64,000 nucleotides of DNA, from NCBI RefSeq assembly GCF_000765695.2, contig NZ_JRPB02000001.1, forward strand, positions 310,001-374,000. The letters are read 5' to 3'. The stretch comes from Helicobacter sp. MIT 11-5569 (lineage in GTDB: Bacteria > Campylobacterota > Campylobacteria > Campylobacterales > Helicobacteraceae). The translations under genes and the position numbers were made by a program. The notes beneath the pieces are model-generated. The model did no database searches. It had not been told where the DNA came from and saw only the letters and a list, made by a program, of their open reading frames with translations. Of this stretch, positions 1 to 8,209 are shown piece after piece (within the stretch, counting starts at the first letter, position 1; each line of letters opens with the position of its first letter).

Positions 1-82
1 TTTTTTCTCTCAATGTCTTTTTTAGTGCTTGAATACCATCTTTATCAAATTTAAGTGCTTCTTGTAGTGTTGGAATATCCAT
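1..82 (-). CDS. N-terminal fragment of an unidentified protein
   Basis: Reading leftward from an ATG at 82-80 gives 27 residues beginning MDIPTLQEALKFDKDGIQ before the window ends. A Shine-Dalgarno GGAG lies about 7 bases upstream, and a TATAAT box lies 33 bases upstream of the start. The fragment is charged and probably helical, with no signal peptide. It is divergent from the TlpD-like receptor gene. The piece is too short to assign a family. Confidence 0.5.
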   Translation of the reverse strand, partial: MDIPTLQEALKFDKDGIQALKKTLREK

Positions 83-114
83 CAAAAACTCCAAAATGAA
101 TAAAAAATTTTGGA

Positions 115-120
115 ATTATA
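115..120 (-). promoter_or_regulatory. Putative sigma-70 -10 box for the partial gene at the left edge
   Basis: A perfect TATAAT on the minus strand sits 33 bases before the ATG at 82 and is followed by a GGAG ribosome site. No -35 box is evident, as is usual for Campylobacterota promoters. Confidence 0.45.
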
Positions 121-207
121 AAGCAGTTTTATTAATATAAGGGTTAAAAATTTATCTTTTTTGTGGTTTTTGAAAAATCCGCAAATAAATTTCGCTAAGC
201 CCTATAA

Positions 208-221
208 TTTTCAGCTGAAAA
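208..221. promoter_or_regulatory. 14-bp perfect palindrome in the divergent intergenic region
   Basis: TTTTCAGCTGAAAA is a perfect inverted repeat located between the two divergent promoters at 115-120 and 248-253. It could be an operator for one or both genes. In such AT-rich sequence it may also be chance, and no regulator is implied. Confidence 0.25.
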
Positions 222-247
222 ATTTAATAAACATTAATAATTTATGC

Positions 248-253
248 TATAAT
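248..253 (+). promoter_or_regulatory. Extended -10 promoter of the tlpD-like gene
   Basis: TGcTATAAT (TG at 245-246, hexamer 248-253) is a textbook extended -10 element. It lies 104 bases upstream of the receptor start at 357, implying a 5' leader of roughly 95 bases. A second TATAAT occurs at 203-208 without the TG extension. Confidence 0.5.
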
Positions 254-356
254 TAAAAATTAAATTACCTACTTAATATTTAGGTGAGTTAAATTTTTAA
301 TTCTTAAATTAATAAGTATGTAGTTTAATAATTCAATTTGTGTAAGGATAAGCAAG

Positions 357-1460
357 ATGTTTGGCAGTGAATATAAAGAAAAATTACAACATGCTTTAGA
401 AGAAAATAAGCTCCTAAAAGCAAAACTACAAGAAATGTTAGACAAAAATAAGGCATTAGAAGAACAATTACAATCTACAAGTAGCACAAATACTACAAAA
501 AATGAAGAGTGTGCTGGGACTTTTAGAGATATGACTTTATCTCTAGCAAAAGGTTGCGGTGTTAATTTAAAAGTTTTGCAAGATGATTTTGGCAAATCCA
601 TTAATCTTTTATATAATGCAAAAGAAATTGCAGAAAACAATAAACAAAACACTCAAGAAACGCAAGGTGTTCTTGTAGAGGGAATCTCAAATATGACAGC
701 CAAGCTATCAGAATTTAATAGTATGATTACACAAGTGCAAAATGATTTTACAACAATTTCAAGTGTTATAGCACTAATTACAGATATTTCTGATCAAACA
801 AACCTTCTTGCTTTGAATGCCGCTATTGAAGCAGCAAGAGCAGGAGAGCATGGAAGAGGATTTGCTGTTGTTGCTGATGAGGTTAGAAAACTTGCAGAAC
901 GCACACAAAAAGCAACAAAAGAAATTGAAATGAATATTCAAGTTGTTAGACAAAATTTCTCTGAAGTGCAAACTTCCACAGATAGCATTATTAGCGAAAT
1001 GGAAACATTAGAAGCACAAAATGAAACATTAGAAAAGATTAACTCATCTGCAGATACGATTTGCAAAGATACTTATGAGATTCTTATTGCAACATTTATT
1101 GGACTTATAAAGTTAGACCACACACTCTTTAAAATAAATGGCTATAGAGCAATTTTTGATGAAGATTTAGAAGCAAAATTTGCTGGTCATCATGATTGTC
1201 GCTTAGGTAAATGGTATGATACTGGTAGAGGAAAACAAGTATTCTCAACACTTCCAAGCTATGCGAAGCTAGAGCCATTCCATAAAGATGTGCATGACAA
1301 TATCATTGCAGCGCATGAAATTATGAAACAGCATGGGAACTCTCGTGATTGTTTAGAAGAAATTTACGAATACTTTAAAAAAGCAGAAGAAGCAAGTGAT
1401 GCTGTTGTTGCTTGCCTAGATAGCCTAGCACAAGAAAAACTTGCTTCATTGGAATCCTAA
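357..1460 (+). CDS. TlpD-like cytosolic chemoreceptor with C-terminal zinc-binding (CZB) domain
   Basis: The product is 367 residues with no membrane segment. Residues 2-45 are a charged coiled coil. The chemoreceptor hairpin tip lies around 146-195 ([20 protein letters not shown] followed by [17 protein letters not shown]), the region that binds CheW/CheA. The C-terminus is a CZB domain with likely zinc ligands H255, C281 (HDCRLGKWY), H309 and H313. In H. pylori, TlpD of this architecture mediates energy and oxidant taxis; that role is inferred here. The ATG at 357 has an AAGGAT ribosome site. A close paralogue lies at 18938-20044, with the highest similarity confined to the signalling core. 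Confidence 0.88.
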   Translation: MFGSEYKEKLQHALEENKLLKAKLQEMLDKNKALEEQLQSTSSTNTTKNEECAGTFRDMTLSLAKGCGVNLKVLQDDFGKSINLLYNAKEIAENNKQNTQETQGVLVEGISNMTAKLSEFNSMITQVQNDFTTISSVIALITDISDQTNLLALNAAIEAARAGEHGRGFAVVADEVRKLAERTQKATKEIEMNIQVVRQNFSEVQTSTDSIISEMETLEAQNETLEKINSSADTICKDTYEILIATFIGLIKLDHTLFKINGYRAIFDEDLEAKFAGHHDCRLGKWYDTGRGKQVFSTLPSYAKLEPFHKDVHDNIIAAHEIMKQHGNSRDCLEEIYEYFKKAEEASDAVVACLDSLAQEKLASLES

Positions 1461-1463
1461 TAA

Positions 1464-1485
1464 AAGAGAGTTCTAATACTCTCTT
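1464..1485. terminator. Hairpin between the convergent receptor gene and hypC
   Basis: AAGAGAGT (1464-1471) and ACTCTCTT (1478-1485) form an 8-bp stem with a 6-base loop, just after the receptor stop codon and covering the last codons of hypC. No strong U tract follows on either strand, so termination is plausible but weakly supported. Confidence 0.4.
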
Positions 1486-1730
1486 AGCTCATTTTCCTCT
1501 TCTTCTATTGCTTGTAAAATTTCTGTATAAGTTTCTAAAGATAGCTTTGCTTGTTCTTCATCAATCTTTCCCATCACATATCCAATATGCAAAAGCACAT
1601 AATCCCCAACTTGCACTTCTTCTTGCATTAAATCCAAACTTGCTTCACGCGTAACACCTAGTGTATCAAGCATTGCCATATTGTTTTTTGTATCAATAGA
1701 GATAACTTTAGAAGGTATGGCTAGACACAT
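1473..1730 (-). CDS. hypC: Hydrogenase maturation factor HypC
   Basis: The product is 85 residues starting MCLAIPSKV, the invariant HypC N-terminus whose Cys2 is essential for delivering the Fe(CN)2CO unit to the NiFe-hydrogenase large subunit. The ATG at 1730 follows an AAAGGAG ribosome site; an in-frame upstream start would add 11 residues before the conserved Met-Cys and is rejected. The start overlaps the end of hypB by 23 bases, so translation is probably coupled. The last codons overlap a hairpin shared with the convergent receptor gene. hypA and hypD are not in view on this side. Confidence 0.93.
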   Translation of the reverse strand: MCLAIPSKVISIDTKNNMAMLDTLGVTREASLDLMQEEVQVGDYVLLHIGYVMGKIDEEQAKLSLETYTEILQAIEEEENELREY

Positions 1731-2394
1731 AATTTTGCTCCTTTTTTTGTTGTAAAAATGCACAGAATTCTTGCAAAGATTCCATATTTTTAGACGATAA
1801 CAAAAATAATGGAATCTCCTTTTTCAATTTTGCTAAATCCTTCTGCACTCTTTCTATTTTAAAATCAAACACATCTATCAAATCTGCTTTAGAGATTATA
1901 ACAGCATCAGCGCATAAAAACATTGTAGGATATTTTAGCACTTTATCATCTCCCTCTGGAGTAGAAAGCAAGACAATATTCATATTAGCACCCAAATCAT
2001 AACTTGCAGGACACACAAGATTCCCTACATTTTCAATAAACATAAACTCTTTTAATGCTCCTTGTTGATGTAGTTTCTCTAATGCTTCTTTTACCATTAA
2101 AGCTTCTAAATGGCAAGCCTCTCCGGTAGTAATTTGATACGCATTGACACCAAAACGCGATAAACGTTCTGCATCACGATTTGTTTGCAAATCTCCTTCC
2201 ACCACGCTAAAATTCAAAAGATTATGTTTAACAATGCTCTCTAGTAGTGTTGTTTTTCCGCTTCCTGGGGAACTCATAAGATTAATCACAAACATATGAT
2301 TTTGTCTATAAATACCACGCAGCTCTTCTGCAACTTTATCGTTTTTTGATAAGATTCTTTGTCCAACTTCAACACTTCTTATAGGATTCTCCAC
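1708..2394 (-). CDS. hypB: Hydrogenase nickel-incorporation GTPase HypB
   Basis: The product is 228 residues. The P-loop GSPGSGKTT-like motif lies near residues 41-49, and the metal site is C94-H95 plus C128, the pattern of the nickel/zinc-binding GTPase HypB. There is no His-rich N-terminal stretch, as in H. pylori. HypB with HypA inserts nickel into hydrogenase, and in H. pylori also supports urease. Translation starts at GTG (2394-2392) behind AAGGAT. The gene is divergent from ribA and upstream of hypC, which it overlaps by 23 bases. Confidence 0.93.
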   Translation of the reverse strand: MENPIRSVEVGQRILSKNDKVAEELRGIYRQNHMFVINLMSSPGSGKTTLLESIVKHNLLNFSVVEGDLQTNRDAERLSRFGVNAYQITTGEACHLEALMVKEALEKLHQQGALKEFMFIENVGNLVCPASYDLGANMNIVLLSTPEGDDKVLKYPTMFLCADAVIISKADLIDVFDFKIERVQKDLAKLKKEIPLFLLSSKNMESLQEFCAFLQQKKEQNYVSSHTF

Positions 2395-2479
2395 TAGCTA
2401 TCCTTAGTAAAATATCATTTACATTGTAACGCAACTTCTCTAACAAATCAACTTAAAACAATTCTTACAATAAATTCGT

Positions 2480-2485
2480 TATTAT
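2480..2485 (+). promoter_or_regulatory. Putative -10 box upstream of ribA
   Basis: TATTAT lies 33 bases before the ribA ATG in the 124-base divergent hypB/ribA spacer, followed by an AAGGATAAC ribosome site. No clear -35 box is visible. Confidence 0.4.
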
Positions 2486-2518
2486 GCGCTCTTTAAAAAA
2501 ACAAATAAGGATAACAAA

Positions 2519-3091
2519 ATGATAGAAATTTCTAATGAAGCAAATTTACCAACACAATTTGGAAAGTTTAAAATCCGTGCATTCAGAGAGATAAAATCCA
2601 ATCAAACCCTAGAACATCTTGTGATTAAAACACAAGATTTACCACAAAATCCCCTTGTGCGCGTGCATTCAGAATGCCTAACAGGAGACGCACTTCTAAG
2701 CCTCAAATGCGATTGTGGTAGTGAGCTACATATTGCACTACAAAGAATCCAAAAAGAACAAGGAATGGTTATTTATCTGCGTCAAGAAGGTAGAGGAATC
2801 GGGCTTTTTAATAAAGTCAATGCTTATGCCTTGCAAGATACAGGACTTGACACGGTAGAAGCTAATTTAGCATTAGGATTCAAAGACGATGAACGTGATT
2901 ATAATGTTGTAAAATTTATCTTTGATTTTTACAAGCTAACACATATTCGTTTGCTTACCAACAATCCTAGCAAAATCAAAATTTTTGAAACAATGATAAA
3001 ATTAGAAAGAGAGCCAATCCTCACAGAATGCAATCAGCATAATGCACACTATCTCGCTATCAAAAAAGAAAAGATGGGACATCTACTCTAA
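2519..3091 (+). CDS. ribA: GTP cyclohydrolase II
   Basis: The product is 190 residues, the usual length for stand-alone RibA. It opens the imidazole ring of GTP in the first step of riboflavin synthesis. The zinc ligands C53, C64 and C66 are visible (SEC...LKCDCGSEL), as is the RQEGRGIGL substrate loop around residues 88-96. No DHBP-synthase domain is fused. moeA follows 11 bases downstream on the same strand, so the two are probably cotranscribed; both use GTP-derived pathways (flavin and molybdopterin). Confidence 0.93.
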   Translation: MIEISNEANLPTQFGKFKIRAFREIKSNQTLEHLVIKTQDLPQNPLVRVHSECLTGDALLSLKCDCGSELHIALQRIQKEQGMVIYLRQEGRGIGLFNKVNAYALQDTGLDTVEANLALGFKDDERDYNVVKFIFDFYKLTHIRLLTNNPSKIKIFETMIKLEREPILTECNQHNAHYLAIKKEKMGHLL

Positions 3092-3102
3092 AAAGGAATC
3101 CC

Positions 3103-4314
3103 ATGCAAACAAAAATTGATTTTAAAGACGCAAAACAGATTCTACATGCACAAAATATCACTCCAATAGGTGTTGAGCGCGTATTTTTACATAATGCTTT
3201 AGGGCGCATTTTGGCAAAGGATATTCTTGCTCCTTCAGATATGCCAATCACCCCTCTTTCAAATATGGACGGATATGCCTTTAGCTCCAACTTTAAAGAC
3301 GCCAAAACCTTTGAGATTCTAGGAGAGAATCCAGCAGGAAGCGCACAACCAACACTCCCGCTTAACGCTCCTTATGCGATAAAAACTTTCACAGGGGCTA
3401 CGATTCCATTGTATGCAGATATGCTTGCACCAATTGAACATTGCAAAGTTACACAAAATACATTAGAGGTTATTACTTTGCCACAAACTTGGCAATACAT
3501 TAGACAAAGAGGGGAGAATTATAAACAAGGCGAAATATTGCTCACACAAGGAACGCAACTAAACGCGCACCACATTGGGCTTTTAGCAAGCCTTAATCAA
3601 GTCTTTGTTGAAGTTTTTATATGCCCAAAAGTTGGAATCTTAGTTAGTGGAAATGAGCTTTTAGAGATTGGGGAGAATGCAAGCGATTCTAAAAATCTTT
3701 ATAACGCAAATGGACATTTACTCTTTGCAAAAGTGTTAGAGAATGGCGGAATCCCAAAACTTTACCCGATTTTAAAAGACAATGCAGAGCAAATCCAACA
3801 CTATATTAATCTTGCCTTACAAGAATGTGATATGGTAGTAACTAGCGGTGGAGCAAGCGTTGGGGATTATGATTTTATCGCTGCACTTTGCAAAGAACGC
3901 GCAAAAGAAGTTGTCTTTCAAGGTGTGCGTATTAAGCCAGGGCAGCATATTATCTATGCACGCTTTAACCATAAGTATTTTTTTGGATTGCCCGGCTTTC
4001 CAAACTCCACACTTGTAACTTTTGAACTTTTTGTAAAAGAGATTTTTAAAAAACTAAGCGGAACCACACTTAAGACTACGATTCTTAAGATTCCACTCAC
4101 ACAAGATATTCACAAAAACGATACACGCTTGGAATTTCGCGTTTGTAATGTGCGCAATGTTGATGGAAATTTTCAAATTGATTTTAAAGATAAAAAAGAT
4201 TTTCAAAGTGCGATTCTAAATAACTTCTGCCCGCTTGATGACGCACAAGTTGGGCTTTGCATTTTAGATTCTAGCAAAAAAAATGGAGATATTATAGAAG
4301 TTATTTTGCTCTAA
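3103..4314 (+). CDS. moeA: Molybdopterin molybdenumtransferase MoeA
   Basis: The product is 403 residues, normal for MoeA. It inserts molybdate into adenylylated molybdopterin, needed by formate dehydrogenase and other molybdoenzymes. Visible family motifs include SNMDGYAF near residues 49-56, the MoCF-type segment TSGGASVGDYDF around 247-258, and the GLPGFPNS segment around 297. The ATG follows AAAAGGAATCCC. The stop is 9 bases from the convergent yedF-like stop, with no clear terminator between them. Confidence 0.92.
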   Translation: MQTKIDFKDAKQILHAQNITPIGVERVFLHNALGRILAKDILAPSDMPITPLSNMDGYAFSSNFKDAKTFEILGENPAGSAQPTLPLNAPYAIKTFTGATIPLYADMLAPIEHCKVTQNTLEVITLPQTWQYIRQRGENYKQGEILLTQGTQLNAHHIGLLASLNQVFVEVFICPKVGILVSGNELLEIGENASDSKNLYNANGHLLFAKVLENGGIPKLYPILKDNAEQIQHYINLALQECDMVVTSGGASVGDYDFIAALCKERAKEVVFQGVRIKPGQHIIYARFNHKYFFGLPGFPNSTLVTFELFVKEIFKKLSGTTLKTTILKIPLTQDIHKNDTRLEFRVCNVRNVDGNFQIDFKDKKDFQSAILNNFCPLDDAQVGLCILDSSKKNGDIIEVILL

Positions 4315-4323
4315 GTTTATCCT

Positions 4324-4569
4324 CTAAGGTTTGCGGATTACAAACCTTAAAGTTGGTCCATCTTGCTCCACTGCTAAGACTTCAAAACCTCTATTTTTAG
4401 CATCTACAGGGATTGAATTAATCGCTTGTGGGCAATCACAAAGCACTTCTAAGACTTCGCCTTTTTTAAGTTGCGGCAATACCTCTATGGTAGCAATTGC
4501 AGGCATCGGGCAAGCTTCTCCTTGAATATCAAGCGTGTATGTGATTTCAACATTTTCTAAATTAGCCAT
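4324..4569 (-). CDS. yedF: TusA/YedF-family sulfurtransferase-like small protein
   Basis: The product is 81 residues of the SirA/TusA fold. The characteristic CPxP motif is at C20 (GEACPMPAIATIEVL); this Cys carries persulfide in TusA. It overlaps the end of yedE by 8 bases, and the yedE-yedF pairing is widespread and has been associated with sulfur or selenium handling. The exact cargo cannot be read from sequence. TusA itself is an alternative name, but the yedE linkage favours YedF. Confidence 0.85.
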   Translation of the reverse strand: MANLENVEITYTLDIQGEACPMPAIATIEVLPQLKKGEVLEVLCDCPQAINSIPVDAKNRGFEVLAVEQDGPTLRFVIRKP

Positions 4570-5788
4570 TTAAGCCTTCCTTTTTAGCAAAAAATTGTTT
4601 TTTATAGGCAAAGATTAGCGCAAGTGAGAGAAGTAAAAACCCAACATTTAAAGCAAGACCGGGTAAAGCACCAAAATCATTTAAAAGTTGGATTTTTGGA
4701 CCAGATTTAATCCAATCTGGAATCCTATCATAACTTAACGCCAAAATCGCAGTTCCAGCGAAATTTGCTACGCCAACTATCATAAAATGCACTTGCCCTT
4801 CAGCCGCTCTATAGGTCCAGCCACACTCACAACCACCAGCAAAAACGATACCAAAACCAAACAAAAAAGCACCAAGTGCAACAGCAATTGAAAGGCTTCT
4901 AACAAAGGCTGTGTATCCATTTAACATCAGTATAAAAATGATAAATGTGGCAATAATCATTCCATAATACGCGCCTTTTGCAGCATTGTCTCTACCAAAT
5001 AAAAACAAATCTCTAAAACATGATGTAAAGCAGACTTGACCGCGCGAAATCACAAATCCAAAAATCAGCCCAAAAATTAATCCAAGTGGCAAGAAACTAG
5101 ATTTCACTTTCAAAGTAAAGGGTTCAGTTGTTGCAAAAAGATAAACAAGCCAAATCAGCGTTAAAATTAGAATCGCTAAGCCATATTTAAAATGGCGATT
5201 TGCACGGCTTTTGTCATGCACGATTCCCTTGCCACTTACACCGCATTTTTCAAGAGTAGTTTTTGGCATAAAAATTTTAAGCTTACCAACTTTTGTAGCG
5301 GCAAAAATCCCAAGAACCATAAAGATTGCAAATTCCCAAGTGTGCAGTGAAAAATAGGGAAGCCCTGTAAAAAAATCCAGCAAATTACAACCAAAAGCAA
5401 GTCTTGCACCAAAGCCAGATAAAAGACCACCAATAATTGCTTGAGCAATACGAATCTTAGAAGCAGGAAGGCGGAATTTAACCTTATTTGCCCAAAGGGC
5501 TGCTATTAACGCACCTAAAAACATACCAATAAGCACAAGCCCTTCATAGCGGGTTAGTGGATTTCCTGAAAGGTTTGTCATATTATAATAGCTATATTTG
5601 CTAGTATCAAGCCCAAAAAGCTCCAAAAACTCGCCTCCCCAGCGCGTCATCTCACCAGTAACTTGCCAACCTGTGCCAAAAAAACCAAAATAAATTGAAG
5701 CAATAATTGCAAGTGCAATCATAGCTTTTGAAGTATCCCAAAAATAAAGAAGATATTTTTGTTTGAATTGCTTTAAAAGTGAAAGCAT
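4562..5788 (-). CDS. yedE: YeeE/YedE-family membrane transporter for sulfur or selenium compounds
   Basis: The product is 408 residues of strongly hydrophobic sequence with about nine to ten membrane segments. Conserved Cys/Gly motifs of the YeeE/YedE family are present: FGCNLLDFF, QVCFTSCF and GGCECGW. Characterised relatives import thiosulfate; selenium transport has been proposed for versions paired with YedF. The ATG at 5788 follows AAGGACACTTC. An inverted repeat lies just upstream at 5813-5827. The gene contains few of the RGAWTCY words common in neighbouring genes, which may hint at a separate history. Confidence 0.85.
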   Translation of the reverse strand: MLSLLKQFKQKYLLYFWDTSKAMIALAIIASIYFGFFGTGWQVTGEMTRWGGEFLELFGLDTSKYSYYNMTNLSGNPLTRYEGLVLIGMFLGALIAALWANKVKFRLPASKIRIAQAIIGGLLSGFGARLAFGCNLLDFFTGLPYFSLHTWEFAIFMVLGIFAATKVGKLKIFMPKTTLEKCGVSGKGIVHDKSRANRHFKYGLAILILTLIWLVYLFATTEPFTLKVKSSFLPLGLIFGLIFGFVISRGQVCFTSCFRDLFLFGRDNAAKGAYYGMIIATFIIFILMLNGYTAFVRSLSIAVALGAFLFGFGIVFAGGCECGWTYRAAEGQVHFMIVGVANFAGTAILALSYDRIPDWIKSGPKIQLLNDFGALPGLALNVGFLLLSLALIFAYKKQFFAKKEGLNG

Positions 5789-5812
5789 GAAGTGTCCTTA
5801 GGAAAATGTTAT

Positions 5813-5827
5813 ATGCAAACCTTGCAT
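5813..5827. promoter_or_regulatory. Inverted repeat in the yedE promoter region
   Basis: ATGCAA-acc-TTGCAT is a perfect 6-bp inverted repeat about 25 bases upstream of the yedE start. On the minus strand it abuts a TATAAC -10-like hexamer, a position suiting a repressor operator. The same TTGCAT word forms the core of the 9-bp repeats at 56792-56890, which is probably coincidence. Confidence 0.35.
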
Positions 5828-5883
5828 AAAATAAGACTGAAATTGTAATCAAAAAAAATTAAATTTAAAATAAAAAGTTATCC

Positions 5884-6444
5884 CTATCTTTTTTGCGCCA
5901 CTAATCTTGCAACAAGAGCAAGGCTGGAATCTTTTTCGCGTGTTATTAATGTTTCTTCATAAAAAAGAATCTCTAAATCTAAAAATGCGCGCAATAGCTC
6001 ATTTTTGCGCAACAAATGGCTAGAATCGCTAGTAAAAGCATTTTGCGATTCCACAGGACTTTGTATAAAAGTCTCAAAAATCAAAATTCCATCTTTTTTC
6101 AATCCTTCTACCATATAAGGAAATAATCGGCGTTCTAAAAAATAACTCTTACAAATCAAATCATAACTTTGCTTTGGAATCTTAAAAGTATCCAAATCCA
6201 CGCATTGCGCATTGATATTATGCTCTCCTTGCAATGCACTAATTGCATAAGTAGAAATATCTACACTATCCACACAAAAGCCACATTCTCGCATAAATCT
6301 TGAATTGCGCCCCATTCCACAAGCAATATCAAGTGCCTTCCCTACTTTTGCCTTATGAATATGTGTTTTTAAAAGCTCCAAAGGTTGAGTTGGTGGCGGA
6401 TTTTCTTTGTGGCGTGTGTTCCATTTTAGTGCATCATCTTGCAT
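5884..6444 (-). CDS. SAM-dependent methyltransferase, TehB-like
   Basis: The product is 186 residues, a small class I methyltransferase. Motif I is LDIACGMGRNSRFM at residues 38-51 and an acidic residue follows in VDSVDIS. The domain fills the protein, as in TehB-type tellurite/thiopurine methyltransferases, but the substrate is unknown. The ATG directly abuts the aguB stop (TAA-ATG), so it is translated from the same transcript. It is the last gene of the minus-strand series beginning at panD. Confidence 0.75.
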   Translation of the reverse strand: MQDDALKWNTRHKENPPPTQPLELLKTHIHKAKVGKALDIACGMGRNSRFMRECGFCVDSVDISTYAISALQGEHNINAQCVDLDTFKIPKQSYDLICKSYFLERRLFPYMVEGLKKDGILIFETFIQSPVESQNAFTSDSSHLLRKNELLRAFLDLEILFYEETLITREKDSSLALVARLVAQKR

Positions 6445-7323
6445 TTAATCACAATACCGCTTTAAAATATCGCTATACATTTCAATGCGGCGATCTCTTA
6501 AAAATGGCCAAATTCTGCGCACATCTTCACTGCGCTTTTTATCCCATTTAAAATACAAAATCTCTTCATTCTCCACACTTCCTAAAGCTAGTAATTCTCC
6601 TTGCGCTCCATACGCAAAACTAGAACCCCAAAAACGGATTCCATCTATCACACCACTTGCATCTTTTTCAAACCCCACACGATTAATCGCTACAACAGGG
6701 ATTCCATTTGCTACACTATGTCCGCGCTGCACTGCTATCCAAGCTTCTCTTTGGCGATTCTTTTCTCCTTCATCATCTGCATCAAACCAACCAATTGCAG
6801 TTGGATAAATTAAAATCTCCGCTCCTTTTAACGCCATAATGCGCGCTGCTTCAGGATACCATTGGTCCCAACACACAAGCACTCCAAGCTTCCCAAGACT
6901 TGTAGAAATAGGCTCAAATCCTAAATCCCCGGGAGTAAAATAAAATTTCTCATAAAATCCTGGGTCATCTGGAATGTGCATTTTACGATATTGCCCTGCT
7001 ATACTCCCATCATTTTCAAATACGACTGCTGTGTTATGATACAACCCAGCACTACGCCGCTCAAACAAAGAAGTTACAAGCACAACTTTGCATTCTTTAG
7101 CAACTTTTGCAAAATATGCACAATCTTCTTGAAATTCCAAAGCATAATCAAAAAAATCCACATTTTCACTTTGGCAAAAATATTCATTACAATGCAACTC
7201 TTGCAGCAGCACTAATTGCGCTCCATTGTTTGCAGCTTCTTTAATTTTCTCTGCTGTATAAGCTTTGGTTGCTTGTTTATTGTGTTTATAAGATTGTTGA
7301 ATTAATGCGACTTGAATCTCCAT
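6445..7323 (-). CDS. aguB: N-carbamoylputrescine amidohydrolase
   Basis: The product is 292 residues of the nitrilase superfamily. The catalytic triad is visible as E42 (LLQELHC), K114 (YRKMHIPDD) and C151 (VCWDQWYPEAAR). The CWDQWYPEAAR and HIPDDPGFYEK segments are typical of AguB, which makes putrescine from N-carbamoylputrescine in the agmatine route. Agmatine deiminase (aguA) is not in this window. The gene follows the acidic-protein gene and precedes the methyltransferase with no gap. Confidence 0.9.
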   Translation of the reverse strand: MEIQVALIQQSYKHNKQATKAYTAEKIKEAANNGAQLVLLQELHCNEYFCQSENVDFFDYALEFQEDCAYFAKVAKECKVVLVTSLFERRSAGLYHNTAVVFENDGSIAGQYRKMHIPDDPGFYEKFYFTPGDLGFEPISTSLGKLGVLVCWDQWYPEAARIMALKGAEILIYPTAIGWFDADDEGEKNRQREAWIAVQRGHSVANGIPVVAINRVGFEKDASGVIDGIRFWGSSFAYGAQGELLALGSVENEEILYFKWDKKRSEDVRRIWPFLRDRRIEMYSDILKRYCD

Positions 7324-7349
7324 TGCTTTTCCTTAAATAACTTTTACTT

Positions 7350-7511
7350 TTAAAAATCATCGCCCTCATAATCACTATCGCTGCTATCATAATCATCTTC
7401 ATCATATAAAAATCTATCACTATCTTCATAATCTGAATCATAGCCATCATACTCTTCTTCTTCAAATTCCTCAATCTCATCTTCTTCAAATGGTTTTGCT
7501 ACTAATTCCAT
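7350..7511 (-). CDS. 53-residue, extremely acidic small protein
   Basis: The ATG at 7511-7509 follows AAAGGAATGATT, and the ribosome site lies in the last codons of tcdA. The frame runs 53 codons to TAA at 7350. Of the 53 residues 27 are Asp or Glu, with many Tyr and Ser, and only two are basic. It is probably disordered, with no signal peptide or cysteine. Its position between tcdA and aguB and its good ribosome site support it as a real gene. Function is unknown; metal or cation buffering or a protein-binding tail are possibilities only. Confidence 0.75.
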   Translation of the reverse strand: MELVAKPFEEDEIEEFEEEEYDGYDSDYEDSDRFLYDEDDYDSSDSDYEGDDF

Positions 7512-7513
7512 AA

Positions 7514-8209
7514 TCATTCCTTTCGTAAAATCAAAGCAACTGCTTCACTTGCTAATCGCAGCCCAAAACTTGCAGTTACACCACAAAAACTTCCAAGCTC
7601 TTTGCATTTTGGCTCTTCAGGACTAAATGCAACCATAAAATCCCCTTTAAATCCTTGTTTTTTAAGCCCTTCTCTAAACTTTCTAGCAAACTTATCTCCA
7701 TAACTTTTCCAAATAGGAGCAAACTGAATCTTTGAAGGGTCGAGTTTTTTTGCACTCCCAGTTGAAACAAGCAAATGTGGCATTTTTAAACTTTCAGATT
7801 TCTTAGATTTTTTGGGTTGATTTGCAATCTTCATCGCTAAAGCAATCTTTGCATTAATATCATCAATAGCATCAATAACAATATCATACGCACTAAAATC
7901 AAATGTATCAATAAATTCTTGTGTAATTTTAGAATCCATTGATAAGATTCCGGGATATTTTTCTCCCAAAACTTCGACTTTCTTGCGCCCGACACCTTCA
8001 AATGCGCCAATTTGACGATTCTGATTTGTTATATCAAAACTATCATAATCTACGATACAAATCTTCCCAACTCCTGTGCGATACAAACAATCTAACACAA
8101 AACTTCCGACCCCACCAACACCAAGCAACAATACACTAGCATTTTGCAATTTTTGAAATCCCTCTTCTTTGACAAGCAACAAAGTTCTAGCAAAACGCTT
8201 ATTTTGCAT
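7514..8209 (-). CDS. tcdA: ThiF/MoeB-family E1-like enzyme, probably tRNA threonylcarbamoyladenosine dehydratase
   Basis: The product is 231 residues. The nucleotide-binding loop GVGGVGS lies at residues 30-36, and TNQNRQIGAF matches the adenylation-site motif of E1-like enzymes. The N-terminal RFARTLLLV and total length fit TcdA (CsdL), which cyclises t6A37 to ct6A in tRNAs, better than MoeB, which is longer and carries a rhodanese or zinc site. H. pylori homologues have often been labelled MoeB. It overlaps surE by 11 bases and runs directly into the acidic-protein gene. Confidence 0.82.
   Translation of the reverse strand: MQNKRFARTLLLVKEEGFQKLQNASVLLLGVGGVGSFVLDCLYRTGVGKICIVDYDSFDITNQNRQIGAFEGVGRKKVEVLGEKYPGILSMDSKITQEFIDTFDFSAYDIVIDAIDDINAKIALAMKIANQPKKSKKSESLKMPHLLVSTGSAKKLDPSKIQFAPIWKSYGDKFARKFREGLKKQGFKGDFMVAFSPEEPKCKELGSFCGVTASFGLRLASEAVALILRKE

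Noticed and set aside
774-971. Cys-rich minus-strand frame inside the first chemoreceptor gene
   Set aside because: A similar frame appears opposite the second receptor only because the coding strands are nearly identical; no ribosome site and no independent conservation.
7286-7489. 67-codon Met/Ile/Lys-rich frame overlapping aguB start
   Set aside because: It is a low-complexity shadow of the acidic-protein gene in another frame; the 7350-7511 frame has the ribosome site and sensible composition.
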